DNA of 64,000 bases, from contig BGKB01000110.1 of assembly GCA_003116975.1 (NCBI GenBank), positions 124,001-188,000 of the forward strand, given 5' to 3'. Shown piece by piece: positions 41,046 through 51,079 of the stretch. This DNA is from Aurantiochytrium sp. KH105. Lineage: Eukaryota > Sar > Bigyra > Thraustochytrida > Thraustochytriidae. A program made the translations under genes and the position numbers. Numbering within the stretch: the first letter of the stretch is position 1; each line of letters opens with the position of its first letter. Below the pieces are notes generated by a model. The model saw nothing but the letters and a program-made list of their open reading frames with translations. It made no database searches and had not been told where the DNA came from.

Positions 41046-42162
41046 CCTCTCTTCAGACGATCTTGATGATGGTGATGATGACGATCTTGATGATGATGCT
41101 AATAGGCCTAGGCTTACTTCATCTCTCACACGTCAAACAGTACTCCCTTGCTTTCCCCCCTCCCTTCTATTCCTTGGCATGCCAACCTCGCCTTCAAGTT
41201 GTCTGACGGACGGTGAGTCTGCCTTGCAAAAAAAAATGATCGTTTATCCGTTCAAAGCTTTTTATGGTTCTCCCCCTCCGTACACTAGTACAAAGAGCAT
41301 GCAGTTGGGATCCAGTGACACCCTCACAAAATAGTGTCGTCGTTTGACTGAAAGAATATGGGGAAGGGTCCCAGTAGCTATCGACTCGGACAAAAATATA
41401 TTATTTACCACTTATTTTTTCCAGTGACGGAAAATTCGAAATAGTGGTGGTTAGGTGGCAGTTAGCCTCTGTGGCTCACTGAGGCTTGGTTTTCCCGACG
41501 CAGCCTAACCATCACCGCAATCCAAACAAACCACCGCCGCAGCAAAGCTGCAACCCGGACTTCTCCACGCCAACTCGCCTTTGCACGCTCGCTCAGCACG
41601 GACGCACGCACGCGTAAGCCGTACGCACGTACTCGGAGCAAGACCGCGTTCACGCCGCACGCACGCGGAGCACGCACGAGACTCAGAGAAAGAAACCCAG
41701 GTACGTGAGCACTAGCTCGCTCGCTCGCTCGAGAAGGAGATGACAATGATGTGCGGTGGTGGTTGGGTTATTTAGTTTGCGAAGGAGGCCGGCCAGGGAG
41801 AAAAGGAGGGAGGATGAAGGCCTTGCGTCGCGCGCGGGGAAAGGAGGAAAGAGCTGAGCGCAAGGCTGCATTGCTCTATGCGACGTGGGCGCCGAGAAAA
41901 GCCACGAGAGTTGTCGTTGGCCCAACAAAAACAAAGTTTGACTGACTAAGCTCACCTAACCGTCACGTCACCTTGACACTGCATCACGCCTCGCCACGTC
42001 TTCGTCTTCTCCCAACGATCTCTGCTCTGCTTTCCTCTCCTTTCCTTTCTGTTCTCTCACACTGCACTGCACTGCACTGCACTGCACTTCACTTCATCCG
42101 CTTCACTCGATTCGGTTCGTCTCGACGTGACGTTTGCGTGGAAACAGACACAAGACAAGAAA
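41046..42162. other. Divergent promoter region of coiled-coil gene and PCNA
   Basis: It carries a TAGGCCTA element at 41103-41110, a pyrimidine-rich stretch (about 41142-41172) and an ACTGC pentanucleotide array (42061-42086) about 75 bases upstream of the PCNA ATG. No other coding frame is convincing. Confidence 0.6.
42061..42086. repeat. (ACTGC)5 repeat in the PCNA leader
   Basis: Five perfect ACTGC units and the start of a sixth, followed by a CTTCA variant, lie in the probable 5' UTR of PCNA. Confidence 0.85.
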
Positions 42163-42951
42163 ATGATTGAGTGCAGACTTGCCGAGGCGTCCGTCCTCAA
42201 GAAGATTGTGGAGGCGCTCAAGGATCTGGTGACCGATGCCGCCTTTGAGTTCTCCGAGAATGGTTTGCAGCTGCAAGCCATGGATAGCAGCCATGTGAGC
42301 CTGTGCTACCTGCAATTGCTGTCTACCGGCTTTGAGCACTTTCGATGCGACAAGGAGTCCTCGCTCGGTGTCAGTCTCCCAAACCTCGCCAAGGTGCTCA
42401 AGTGCGCCAACAACGACGACACGCTCACCCTCAAGGCCAAGGACGAGCCGGATGTGATTTCCCTTGTTTTCGAGAGCAAGAAGCAGGACTGCATCAAGGA
42501 TTTTGACATGAAGCTCATGGACCTCGAGCAGGAGCAGCTCGCCATCCCGGACACCGAGTACAAGAGCAAGGTCACCATTCCAGCAGACGAGTTCCGACGC
42601 ATCATTGCCGACCTTCAGGTTCTTGGTGACACTTGCAAGATCACTGCCGAGAAGGCTGGCGTCCGCTTCGCTGTCGAGGGTGACGTTGGCAAGGCAAACA
42701 TCACGCTCAAACCCGGCGAGGCCGCTGACGAGGAGGGCGGCAAGTCCGTCAACATTGACGTCGAGGAGGCTGTCGAGCTTCGCTTTGCCCTTCGCTACCT
42801 CAACTACTTTGCCAAGGCTACTCCCCTTGCCGAGAGTGTTGAGCTGTCGATGAGCAAGGATGTCCCTCTTCTTGTCGAGTACAAGATGGGCGAGATTGGC
42901 GCGATCCAGTACTACCTGGCGCCCAAGATTGACGAGGAGGACGAGGAGTAA
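42163..42951 (+). CDS. PCNA: Proliferating cell nuclear antigen (sliding clamp)
   Basis: The ORF is 262 residues from the ATG at 42163, the standard PCNA length. It shows the family hallmarks throughout: LKKIVEALKDLV, FSENGLQLQAMDSSHVSL, the interdomain FDMKLMDLEQEQLAIPDTEY connecting segment, SKVTIPADEFRRIIADL and the C-terminal APKIDEEDEE tail used by PIP-box partners. PCNA trimers encircle DNA and tether polymerases and repair factors in the nucleus. The frame is uninterrupted and no intron is needed. The TTTGCGTGGAAAC leader and an ACTGC repeat precede it. A long open frame on the opposite strand is a composition shadow. Confidence 0.98.
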   Translation: MIECRLAEASVLKKIVEALKDLVTDAAFEFSENGLQLQAMDSSHVSLCYLQLLSTGFEHFRCDKESSLGVSLPNLAKVLKCANNDDTLTLKAKDEPDVISLVFESKKQDCIKDFDMKLMDLEQEQLAIPDTEYKSKVTIPADEFRRIIADLQVLGDTCKITAEKAGVRFAVEGDVGKANITLKPGEAADEEGGKSVNIDVEEAVELRFALRYLNYFAKATPLAESVELSMSKDVPLLVEYKMGEIGAIQYYLAPKIDEEDEE

Positions 42952-43508
42952 AAATGGAAGCACGTGCTTCTTTACTTTTACTTTCTGCCTGCCAACTTCA
43001 CGTCTGGTGTGCGCGCGCCCCCCCCGCGCGCGCGCATGTGCTCCGCGTGTAAATGCACGAGTTCTTTTTGCTCTTCTCTTTGAGCAGACACAGCTTGTGC
43101 ACCTGTACAGCACATCGTGACGACACACACACACATACTCTCTCTCCCTCTTCTCGGGTGTGTATCCCTTTGGCGTGCCGGCAATTAAACTATACTGCAC
43201 CGTCGATTCGTCCTGATGATACGTGCGAAACCAATGAAAGGATGCCACTCTTTTTCTCACTCTCACTATACCCTCATCTAAACACCATGCCATTCCGACA
43301 ACGTGAGTGACCTTTTTCTTTCGTAGCCCAAGCAAATTTTAAAACCCTCAAGCAAATTCACCTGAAATCTCAAAACAAATTCACAAGTGAGAAGCACTTT
43401 TCCTTCCTTTCTTCGTCGTTTTTGAAAATCTCAATTTATAGTATCGTATGACATGACTTTGCCTTGCCTAGCCTAGCCTAGCTTAGCCTGCTGAAAACCT
43501 TGTCTCGC
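42952..43508. other. Convergent spacer between PCNA and DEAH helicase
   Basis: It has a C/CG run near 43018-43033, a CA repeat (about 43122-43134) and a CCTAG repeat near 43469-43482. I see no gene. Confidence 0.7.
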
Positions 43509-46500
43509 CTACGATGAGCCCACCATGAAACCCGAACCGATGATGAGCTTCTTGATGGAGAGCAGAACGTCGGTGTTGGCAATATCGAGATTGGGATGTG
43601 CAATCTTCTCGTCGAGGAGCATGTCAAGAATACGGCGTAATTCGCGCACCAAAACACCAATGCGTGCCTGAGCACGAAAAGTAATCCATCCATCAACTGT
43701 GATGATACCGCGCTCGTGCTGGACCTCAATCTTGCCGCCAAACATGAGCAGCGAGTAGGGCGGCACCACCGTTGCGTCGCGAATAAACACCTTTGTCGTT
43801 TTGACTTTTTCGCGATAGACGAGCCAAGGATTGTGGTACTCGCGCTGGTGAAAGAGAACCGAGGAGGGATGCAAGAAGACGCGCTCCAAATCAAACCTTG
43901 AGTTGCCCTTGTACGTGCTACCGCTGCGGTGAGATCCAATCGACCTCCCATCGTAGGAATTGTCATCGCCCACGTCGACTTCCTCTTCCCCGTCGCCGCC
44001 GCCATCACCATTACCCTCGGTCTCCAAATCGTCCACGTCCTTGTCCAAGACAGCAGCCCACTCGTCGTCATTCTCGTCGTCATTCTCGTTGTCGTTTTTG
44101 CCACCGTTCTTGGCCTTTTTCGCTTTGGCAGCGGCGCGCGCTTCCTGCTCCTCCTTCTCAGCAGCTGCCGCGGCCTCCTTGGCCGCCCGATCGGCCGCAG
44201 CCTGCGCCGCGCGGTAGGCTGCTTCAACCTCCTCTACACCCTGGGCACGCCGCACCATGAATCGAAGCTGCTGCGCGTGAGGTGCCTGCGCCACAGCACC
44301 ACCCTGCGTCTCTGCAAATTTTTGCACAGGTTTGCGTACGTTAATCACGTTCGGGTACAGGCCCGCGCAAAGCGCTGCTTTGACAAGGGAAACGCTCTCG
44401 CGCGTGAGAATGCGCGTGCTGCCCTTTTGTACATGCTTGGCCGTCGATGAGGTATCAAAGCCAATTTCCCCAAGGGTCCGGCTCAGATCGCGGCGCAGGT
44501 CACGAATCTCGCACAGCGATTGGTGCGAGAGAAAGTACTTGTCCGCAAAAGATCGCTTCTCCCGCTCCGATGCGCATGCAGACCACCGCTCGTAGGCGTA
44601 CATGAGACAAATGTGGTCGCTCTGCGTCACCTCGACACTTTCGCCGCCCAGCAGAGCCTTCTTTGCCTCGTTGGCCTCGTTGCGCTTTTCAGGAGGGCAC
44701 ATGAACGGGTTGCGGACATTGAGACCACCGGCGATGGTGAGCACCTGGTCCGCGCACTGCAAGAGGCAACCGAATAGCAGCATTTTGCCAATGCGGACGT
44801 CCATGGGCAACCGTGAAAGGTGGCGTCCCAGCGCCGTCAAGGTGACCTTGGCGCCCGGATGGTCTTGATCGGCCGCGCCGACATCAAGCAAGAGTCGGAC
44901 AGCCTCCTTGACCGAAATGGACGGCGGCGGCTCCATCAATGTGTTCATGAAAGTCTCCGGTTGGCCAAGCTCGGAGGCGAGCACCTGCATGACGAGCTGT
45001 TCGAGCGGCACGCGATGGATCTCCGGCAGCTGCGCCTGATGGAAAAATACATCGTGACGCTTCTTCGTGTACAGCTTGAAGCACTGCCCAGGCTGCACAC
45101 GACCCGCGCGACCGCGGCGCTGACGTGCAGAGTTCCGTGACACCCAGTCCTCCACGAGCTGGGACATGCGGTTTGTTGCGTCGTAGCGCGTCTCCTTCAT
45201 CTTGCCCGAATCAATGACAAAGACCACGTCGTTGATGGTGATCGAGGTCTCGGCCACGTTTGTCGACACCACGACCTTGCGCTGACCTTTGGGCGCTCGC
45301 GCAAACACCTTGCCCTGATCTTTGCCAGATAGTCCACCGTGCAGTGGCAGGACCATGAGGTTGCCACTCGAGGCTCGAACAATGGACCGAATGGCTCGCT
45401 GGATCTCGCCTGCACCGGACATGAAGATAAGAATGCTGCCATCGGTTGACGCATTTTGCTTGTCAATCTCGTACACTAGGTTGGCCAAGAGGTCATAGTC
45501 TGTCCTACGCTCGAGCTGCGCAAGCGCTGCAGCCTGCGCGTGCCCCGGATTCTGATCCTTGTCGCGCTGCGAAATGCGCAGCGGGAAGCGCAGCATGTCT
45601 ACGATTTGCGCGAGATAGATGTCTTTGACCGGATGCACAAAGCCCGGGATCTGGACCACGGAGCGTGTATTAAAGTAGTCGCAAAACTCGACCGCATCCA
45701 TGGTGGCGCTCATGAGCAGCAGCTTGAGATCCGGCCGCCGCGGCAACAGCGCCTTGAGAATACTCAAAAGGAAGTCTGTGTCGACACTGCGCTCATGAAC
45801 CTCATCGACGAGGATATGCGTGACCCCCTCGAGCATGGGATCTCCCTGCAGGCGGCGGAGGAGAATACCGGTGGTGACAAAGGTGAGTCTCGTCTTGGCC
45901 GAAGTCTTGTTCTCGAGGCGAATCTGATAGCCGACCGTGCCACCAATGCGTTCCTCGCACCGCTCGTCATTGACGCGCGTGGCAACGCCGATGGCGGCGA
46001 GCCGGCGCGGCTGCGTGCACAAAATGTTGACCTTGCCACCTGCACCAGACTCGATGGCTTCGTCCAAGATGAATTGGGGAACCTGGGTGGTTTTACCACA
46101 GCCCGTTTCTCCAGAAATAAGGACAACCTGGTTCTGGTCAAGCTCTGTGATGACCTCGATGGCGTGCTGATGCGCGGGCAACTTCGCTCGCGCTGCGAGC
46201 ATGGCCTGATACTTTGCGTCTGTCTTTTTGCGCCGGAGCTGGGAGGCACGCATTTCTTCGCCATTGTCAATCTTAGCGTGTCCGCGTCCGGAACGGTTTC
46301 CTTTTCCCTTGCCGTCGGAACTTTTGCCACCCGCATTCTTGCCATCCTTGCCAGCCGCGTGAGCGTCGAGGAGGTCGGAGGCGGCCGTGACCTGTAGCCC
46401 TGCATCGACGGCTCGTTTGAGAGACGAAGTAGACTTGAAAGGAAAGGTCTTGCGTGCAGCGACCAAGTCGGCGAGCTCGCTGCGCACGCGATCAAAGAGC

Positions 46501-48320
46501 TCGTAGAGCTGCGGGGCCGCCATGAGCGTCTGTGCGAGCTTGGTGAGCTCCAAGGTCATGTGCGCATTGACGTGGCGATTCAGAGCCGGGTTGAAAAAGG
46601 CAACGAGCGCAGGCTGGAAGGGATAGACGGCGGCCGTGGCGGAGCGGGTAATGGCGATGACCTCGATGAGACTTTCTCCCGGCACACGTTCCACAGCCCC
46701 AACCTTGATGACGTGACGAGAGACCTCGTGAGAGGACACGGTAAGTCCGTGCTCCGAGGTGACCTCACCGCCTTCAAACATGGACTCGAGGGCCATGAGT
46801 TCGTCCTCGCGAAGCTGCTGTGCCTCTGCCTCTGCCTCGGCCACGTCGCCACCAGCGGCCTCGTGCTGGGGCGTGGCGTTCGGGCCAAGCGGCCATGCAG
46901 CGTCCGTTTCGGCATGTGTCGTGCAAAAGGAAGCATAAACGTCAAAGAGGCCGTCGAGCACGGTCTCTGCATCCTTGCTGGCGAGATCAACGGGGGTCCC
47001 CGTTGCGTCCGACAGCAACGCAAGCGCCGCCTCCGTGGAGGAATTGGCCATGCCGTCTCCTGCCTTGCGCAGAGAAACGACCTCGAGCTGCTTGCCGCGC
47101 GGATCAAAGCCATCGGGCAGGTACTCTTCTGGGGCGTAGAGGCAAAGCCAGTCGAGGTAAACGTCTTGCGCCAGACCCTCTCCGCACTGCGCAAGTGCGT
47201 CGGCAACGTCGTCATTGCGAAAACCCAGTTTGATGAGGGCCTTGGCCTCGGGGCGGGAAAGTGCGCCTTGCTTGCCAACATTGTCAGAGGATCCAGATGA
47301 AGAGGACGTGGCGTTGCGTTGCTGGAGTTGTTTGGCAAAGGACTTGACTACCTTTTCCACAAAGACGCGATGCTCTTCGCTCATGAACACTGTAGCGTAC
47401 GGGTTGCTCATTTTGTGTGCTTCCCGCTTGCGCTGTTTGACGCGAAAGGTTTCCTTGCGTGACTCTTGCGCCATGCGGCGGTCATATTGCGTGGCAAAGC
47501 GTCCTTGGGCCGTGATCTTAAAGTCCTCCGGCTTGATTGCCGGTGCTTTAGGAAGTGCCGCGGGTGTCTCTGCAGGAGCGTCGCCGTAGAGGTCCCAACC
47601 GCCGCCGCCGCCGCCACCACCCCCACCATTAGCACTGGCACCGCGGCTTGCCTTGGCACTGCTTGCACCCGAGCCCCCCGTCTTGGGCCCACTATCGCCG
47701 CCACCAGCAAGCTGTGCGGCCAGCGCCTCTTCCTCTTCCTCTTGGGCCTTTTGCTCGGCTGCAATCTCTGCAGCGTGCATTTGCTTGAGGTGAATTGCGA
47801 CCGCGTGCTCCTTCTTGAAGGTTTTGTCGCAGAAGCGGCAGTCAAACGAGGTCGCAGCAGCATCTTTTTCGGCGGCCTCGCGGGCCTTTTTGGCTCGTTT
47901 AGACTCGACACCGCCCTTGGTATCGTCATTCGTGTCGCCACCGCCGCCCATGGCGAGCCAGGCGGTGCGAAAGGGCTCTGGAAGGCGTTTTTCGTGTTGA
48001 CGGGCGCCGTCAACTTGCTTGAGGGCCAGCAGTGCACTCGCATGTTGCGACGCCGTGACGTCCGGATAGCCTTCGACGGTGCAGAGGACAATGTCTTTTT
48101 CGGACTTGCCCTTGGGGTCGCGCAGCACCACGCGCGTGCGAAACTGGTCCGGGTCGCGACAGGGCGCTTTTTTGAATATAGGTTTGGGCCTCTTTTGGTT
48201 TTGGCAGAACTCGTTGAGCAACTGTTTCGGGGTCCGCTGCCACTCTTTAATGGTCATGCCCTGCGCCGTCACCTCGCCGCGGCTCTTGATCACTTGCACC
48301 TTCTTCTTGCGCCCGCCCAT
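43509..48320 (-). CDS. DEAH-box RNA helicase, DHX57/DHX29-like
   Basis: The ORF is 1,603 residues from an ATG at 48320. In order: an N-terminal domain (TPKQLLNEFCQNQ, then PIFKKA) like that of DHX29/DHX57, a C2H2 finger at ~160 (CRFCDKTFKKEHAVAIHLKQMH), a UBA-like helical stretch (~350-420), an RWD domain (~515-655, ELMALESMFEGG), then the helicase core. Core motifs: I GETGCGKTTQ (~731), II DEVH (~836), III SATMD, V STNVAETSITI and VI QRRGRAGR (~1068). The HA2 and OB-fold domains follow. The OB fold holds a ~115-residue charged insertion (EEQEARAAAKAKKAKN, then an Asp/Glu-rich part). DHX29/DHX57 unwind structured RNA, DHX29 during translation initiation. Human DHX57 has a CCCH finger rather than this C2H2 finger. 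The helicase call is firm; the precise orthologue is not. Confidence 0.93.
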   Translation of the reverse strand: MGGRKKKVQVIKSRGEVTAQGMTIKEWQRTPKQLLNEFCQNQKRPKPIFKKAPCRDPDQFRTRVVLRDPKGKSEKDIVLCTVEGYPDVTASQHASALLALKQVDGARQHEKRLPEPFRTAWLAMGGGGDTNDDTKGGVESKRAKKAREAAEKDAAATSFDCRFCDKTFKKEHAVAIHLKQMHAAEIAAEQKAQEEEEEALAAQLAGGGDSGPKTGGSGASSAKASRGASANGGGGGGGGGGWDLYGDAPAETPAALPKAPAIKPEDFKITAQGRFATQYDRRMAQESRKETFRVKQRKREAHKMSNPYATVFMSEEHRVFVEKVVKSFAKQLQQRNATSSSSGSSDNVGKQGALSRPEAKALIKLGFRNDDVADALAQCGEGLAQDVYLDWLCLYAPEEYLPDGFDPRGKQLEVVSLRKAGDGMANSSTEAALALLSDATGTPVDLASKDAETVLDGLFDVYASFCTTHAETDAAWPLGPNATPQHEAAGGDVAEAEAEAQQLREDELMALESMFEGGEVTSEHGLTVSSHEVSRHVIKVGAVERVPGESLIEVIAITRSATAAVYPFQPALVAFFNPALNRHVNAHMTLELTKLAQTLMAAPQLYELFDRVRSELADLVAARKTFPFKSTSSLKRAVDAGLQVTAASDLLDAHAAGKDGKNAGGKSSDGKGKGNRSGRGHAKIDNGEEMRASQLRRKKTDAKYQAMLAARAKLPAHQHAIEVITELDQNQVVLISGETGCGKTTQVPQFILDEAIESGAGGKVNILCTQPRRLAAIGVATRVNDERCEERIGGTVGYQIRLENKTSAKTRLTFVTTGILLRRLQGDPMLEGVTHILVDEVHERSVDTDFLLSILKALLPRRPDLKLLLMSATMDAVEFCDYFNTRSVVQIPGFVHPVKDIYLAQIVDMLRFPLRISQRDKDQNPGHAQAAALAQLERRTDYDLLANLVYEIDKQNASTDGSILIFMSGAGEIQRAIRSIVRASSGNLMVLPLHGGLSGKDQGKVFARAPKGQRKVVVSTNVAETSITINDVVFVIDSGKMKETRYDATNRMSQLVEDWVSRNSARQRRGRAGRVQPGQCFKLYTKKRHDVFFHQAQLPEIHRVPLEQLVMQVLASELGQPETFMNTLMEPPPSISVKEAVRLLLDVGAADQDHPGAKVTLTALGRHLSRLPMDVRIGKMLLFGCLLQCADQVLTIAGGLNVRNPFMCPPEKRNEANEAKKALLGGESVEVTQSDHICLMYAYERWSACASEREKRSFADKYFLSHQSLCEIRDLRRDLSRTLGEIGFDTSSTAKHVQKGSTRILTRESVSLVKAALCAGLYPNVINVRKPVQKFAETQGGAVAQAPHAQQLRFMVRRAQGVEEVEAAYRAAQAAADRAAKEAAAAAEKEEQEARAAAKAKKAKNGGKNDNENDDENDDEWAAVLDKDVDDLETEGNGDGGGDGEEEVDVGDDNSYDGRSIGSHRSGSTYKGNSRFDLERVFLHPSSVLFHQREYHNPWLVYREKVKTTKVFIRDATVVPPYSLLMFGGKIEVQHERGIITVDGWITFRAQARIGVLVRELRRILDMLLDEKIAHPNLDIANTDVLLSIKKLIIGSGFMVGSS

Positions 48321-48362
48321 CTTTGCTTCTTCTCCCTGCTCGTCTCAAGACAAACTATGCTC

Positions 48363-48395
<33 letters not shown>

Positions 48396-49365
48396 ACCGT
48401 CCTTATGTTATGTAAGAGTCGCGTCGTCGAGCCCAGGCTCTCTTCGACGCTGCTCTGCGCCCACGCGCGCGCGCTCTTCGCCCGCGCCTTTCCCGCGGTC
48501 CCCTCGTCGCTCAGCCACAGAGCCACGGAACGCTCTATTCACTCTGTATCGTATCATTCATGATGCTGCTCCTCGCTGCTCCACCTCACTGGTAGTACGT
48601 ATCAAAATGATGGTGGAGGAGAGGATGAGGTAGTGCACCATCGCGGCAGGCAGCCTGGGTAGCACAGGCGAGGACTCCCACGAGGAGACCATCATCATCA
48701 TCATCATCATCATCATTGCACCTTGTTCCTTCCCTCCGCATTCTGCAGATGATAATTCGTGTCTTCGATGGCACGAACAGTGAATCGACGACGAAAACTC
48801 AAGTCTTGAGGCCCACGAAAAGGACAGCAAGGCGAGGACTCCCACGAGGAGACCATCATCATCATCATCATCATCATTGCACCTTGTTCCTTCCCTCCGC
48901 ATTCTGCAGATGATGATTCGTGTCTTCGATGGCACGAACAGTGAATCGACGACGGTAACTCAAGTCTTGAGGCCCACGAAAAGGACGCGGCAGCGGAGGT
49001 GGCGCACTCGGTCGACTGTCAATGAATGCGTTCCTTTACGCCCATTCATGTCCCCGGTGGGCCTACTTACTCCCCAATTATCCGCACCAGCGGCGTGCTC
49101 TTGATCAGCGCCGAGCGGAGCCTGTGCCTCTCTCGAAGACACATGTAGCCGTTCCCATCCTGCGAAGTGAGTCTCTGCACGAAGCAGTCCTTCTCGCCAC
49201 GGCCTGGACTCAGTTGCGAAGGCAAGGTGTGGCGGGTGACCTTTTCGCCCAGCATCTACTCGACAGCAAAGCCAAAAGGGAAAAGGCAAAGCCAAAAGCA
49301 GCAGACCCGGAACTGGAGCGGAAAGTATCGAAGGGGTCGGCACGACCAAGAAGGAGAAGAAGACG
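48321..49365. other. Divergent region with a duplicated block
   Basis: Between the starts of the DEAH helicase (-) and the first reductase (+). It contains a GTGC repeat (about 48364-48394) and a tandem duplication of ~164 bases (48670-48987). Short frames here repeat the same peptide and are not convincing genes. Confidence 0.6.
48670..48987. repeat. Tandem direct duplication of a ~164-base unit
   Basis: Unit 1 begins at 48670 and unit 2 at 48834, both with GAGGACTCCCACGAGGAGAC. Each carries an ATC microsatellite (longer in unit 1) and ends near GAGGCCCACGAAAAGGAC. They differ by only a few bases, so the duplication is recent. Part of the unit also occurs degenerately just before unit 1. 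Confidence 0.92.
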
Positions 49366-50367
49366 ATGGGCCAGAAGGCGAGCAAGACGGAGGGCGAGAC
49401 GATGAAGGCCGTGATTATGCACGGCGTGGGCGGGCGCAAGTTCGTGGACGACAAAGCTAAACCGGTAATCAAGGAAGAGCAAATTCTGGTGCGCGTCAAG
49501 GCGGCCGCCGTGAACCCCGTCGATTACAAGTTGCAAAAAGCGGCGCTCTTTATGCCAGGCAAGGTCATGGCTGTTGACTGCGCCGGCGTGGTGGAGGAGG
49601 TGGGCGCCAAGGTGACCGGGTTCGCCAAGGGTGACCGCGTCTTTGGTACGGCGGCCGGCTCGCTTGCCGAGTTTGCGAAATGCAAATCGAGCGCAATGGC
49701 CAAAATCCCCGATAGCATGACCTTTGTTGAAGCGGCCTCGCTGCCCGTGACATTTTTGACGGCATATCAAGGTCTGACCAACTTTGGCTACAAGAAGGGA
49801 CAACGCCTTGTAATCATTGGCGCGAGTGGCGGCGCCGGCACAGCCGCGGTGATCATGGGCCGAGCGATCGGCGGTCCAGATGCCGAGATCATTGGCATTT
49901 GCTCGGGTAAGAACGCTGAGATGGTCAAGTCGCTCGGCGCCGACCGCATTATTGACTACACCAAGGAGGACCCATTGAGTGTCTTGGGTAAGGGCAACGT
50001 GGATTTTGTCTACGACGCTGCCTCGTTTAGCGGCGGCGGCGAGGATTACATGAAGGCGGGCAAGGAGATGATTACCTCCGACGGCATGTACGTCTCACTG
50101 AACGGCCCGCTTTCTTCGTGGCTGCGCATGGCCACGGGCATGCAGGAGGAGCAGCGCAAGATCTTTTTGGCCGACTATAGCGGGGCGGACCTCGCCAAGA
50201 TTGTTGAGCTCCTTGCCTCATCTGACGCCAAGCCGGTCATTGGCAAAGTGCTTGAATTCAGCGAGGAGAATGTTGAGACGGCGTACAGTGATCTTCAGGG
50301 GCGTCGCACCAAGGGCAAGATTGTGCTGACCATGGACGCCGACGCAAACACCAGCGCTTCCACATAA
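49366..50367 (+). CDS. Zinc-free medium-chain quinone-oxidoreductase-like reductase, copy 1
   Basis: The ORF gives 333 residues from the ATG at 49366. It is a medium-chain dehydrogenase/reductase without the zinc ligands, with an N-terminal GroES-like part (AAAVNPVDYK, DCAGVVEEVG, GDRVFGT) and a Rossmann part with GASGGAGTAAV (~residue 154), then SLGADRIIDYTKED. These features match NAD(P)H quinone reductases or RTN4IP1-like proteins. It begins MGQKASK, a good N-myristoylation context (Gly2, Ser6), so it may be membrane-associated; this is inferred. It lies immediately upstream of a close paralogue in the same orientation, about 85% identical by eye. Substrate is unknown; an enone, quinone or aldehyde is plausible. 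Confidence 0.93.
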   Translation: MGQKASKTEGETMKAVIMHGVGGRKFVDDKAKPVIKEEQILVRVKAAAVNPVDYKLQKAALFMPGKVMAVDCAGVVEEVGAKVTGFAKGDRVFGTAAGSLAEFAKCKSSAMAKIPDSMTFVEAASLPVTFLTAYQGLTNFGYKKGQRLVIIGASGGAGTAAVIMGRAIGGPDAEIIGICSGKNAEMVKSLGADRIIDYTKEDPLSVLGKGNVDFVYDAASFSGGGEDYMKAGKEMITSDGMYVSLNGPLSSWLRMATGMQEEQRKIFLADYSGADLAKIVELLASSDAKPVIGKVLEFSEENVETAYSDLQGRRTKGKIVLTMDADANTSAST

Positions 50368-50412
50368 AAAATAAAAAGACCCCAAGAAAGAGAAAGGAAG
50401 AGAATGTTTTTT

Positions 50413-50733
50413 TCACAATGCTTTTGCGTTTGCTTCAACTGTTGCTCTTTGGCGCTTCTTTACTTGCTTTTGCTTGCCCTGATGATTCTCGTTTTTTGTT
50501 GTTGTGGTTTTTCGCGTGCTTTTCCAGCGGGCTTCTCTTTTCTGGCGGACTTCATTGGCTTCCTGGCTTTCCTGCCTTTTCGCTTTCACTTGTTTCATCT
50601 TGAGAAAACTGCCGATCGAAGGTTTTTCTGCAGCTGCAGTCCGGGCTTGTAGCCTGAACGCGAAGCGCTCTCGCTGTTTTCCGCCCTTGCGACGTGAATG
50701 CCCGTGAGAAGATGCCAGCGGTCGTGCGTTCAT
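50413..50733 (-). CDS. Possible small basic protein, hypothetical
   Basis: An ORF of 106 residues lies between the two reductase genes on the opposite strand. The ATG at 50733 has a near-ideal context (GCCGCCATG) and is preceded by a poly-T run on this strand. The product is rich in Lys, Arg, Gln and Ala (SFLKMKQVKAKRQE) and has no recognised domain. A basic small protein of this kind could be nucleolar or ribosome-associated, but it may also be a chance frame in the 3' region of the first reductase gene. Confidence 0.3.
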   Translation of the reverse strand: MNARPLASSHGHSRRKGGKQRERFAFRLQARTAAAEKPSIGSFLKMKQVKAKRQESQEANEVRQKREARWKSTRKTTTTKNENHQGKQKQVKKRQRATVEANAKAL

Positions 50734-51079
50734 GGCGGCTCAGTATTGAAAAAAAAAAAAAAAAGCTCAGCTCAGCTCAGCTTATTCGCTGAGCTTAGCT
50801 TATTAGCCTAGCTTTGGCCGATTTTGTGCGTGTGCATAAGTGTATACTGCGCCTAGGACTAGACCTAGTCTAGTAGTACAATGATGGAAACAAGCCAAGG
50901 CGTGAAGCCCACGCACGCCTCGGACAGGCAGAACTGCAATCGAGCAGCAGAACGAACGAGCACGAGCACAAGCGCAAGCAGAGCGCGAAGAAAGAAAGGA
51001 GCAAGCACTCGCGCGAGGACACGAGACGAGACACGAAGCAGAGCAAAGCAGCACGCGATCTTCGCGCGCGTGAGGAAAG
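50734..51079. other. Intergenic spacer upstream of the second reductase
   Basis: It has a run of 16 A (50749-50764) followed by GCTCA repeats (to about 50782), then a patch of CTAG/CCTAG motifs (about 50805-50878). I see no gene. The leader of the second reductase probably starts here. Confidence 0.6.

Noticed and set aside
42103-43335. Minus-strand frame of about 410 codons over PCNA
   Set aside because: It is antisense to PCNA and has no recognisable protein features.
48321-48987. Short frames with poly-Asp in the duplicated block
   Set aside because: They are translations of the ATC microsatellite and repeat with the DNA unit; no evidence of a gene.
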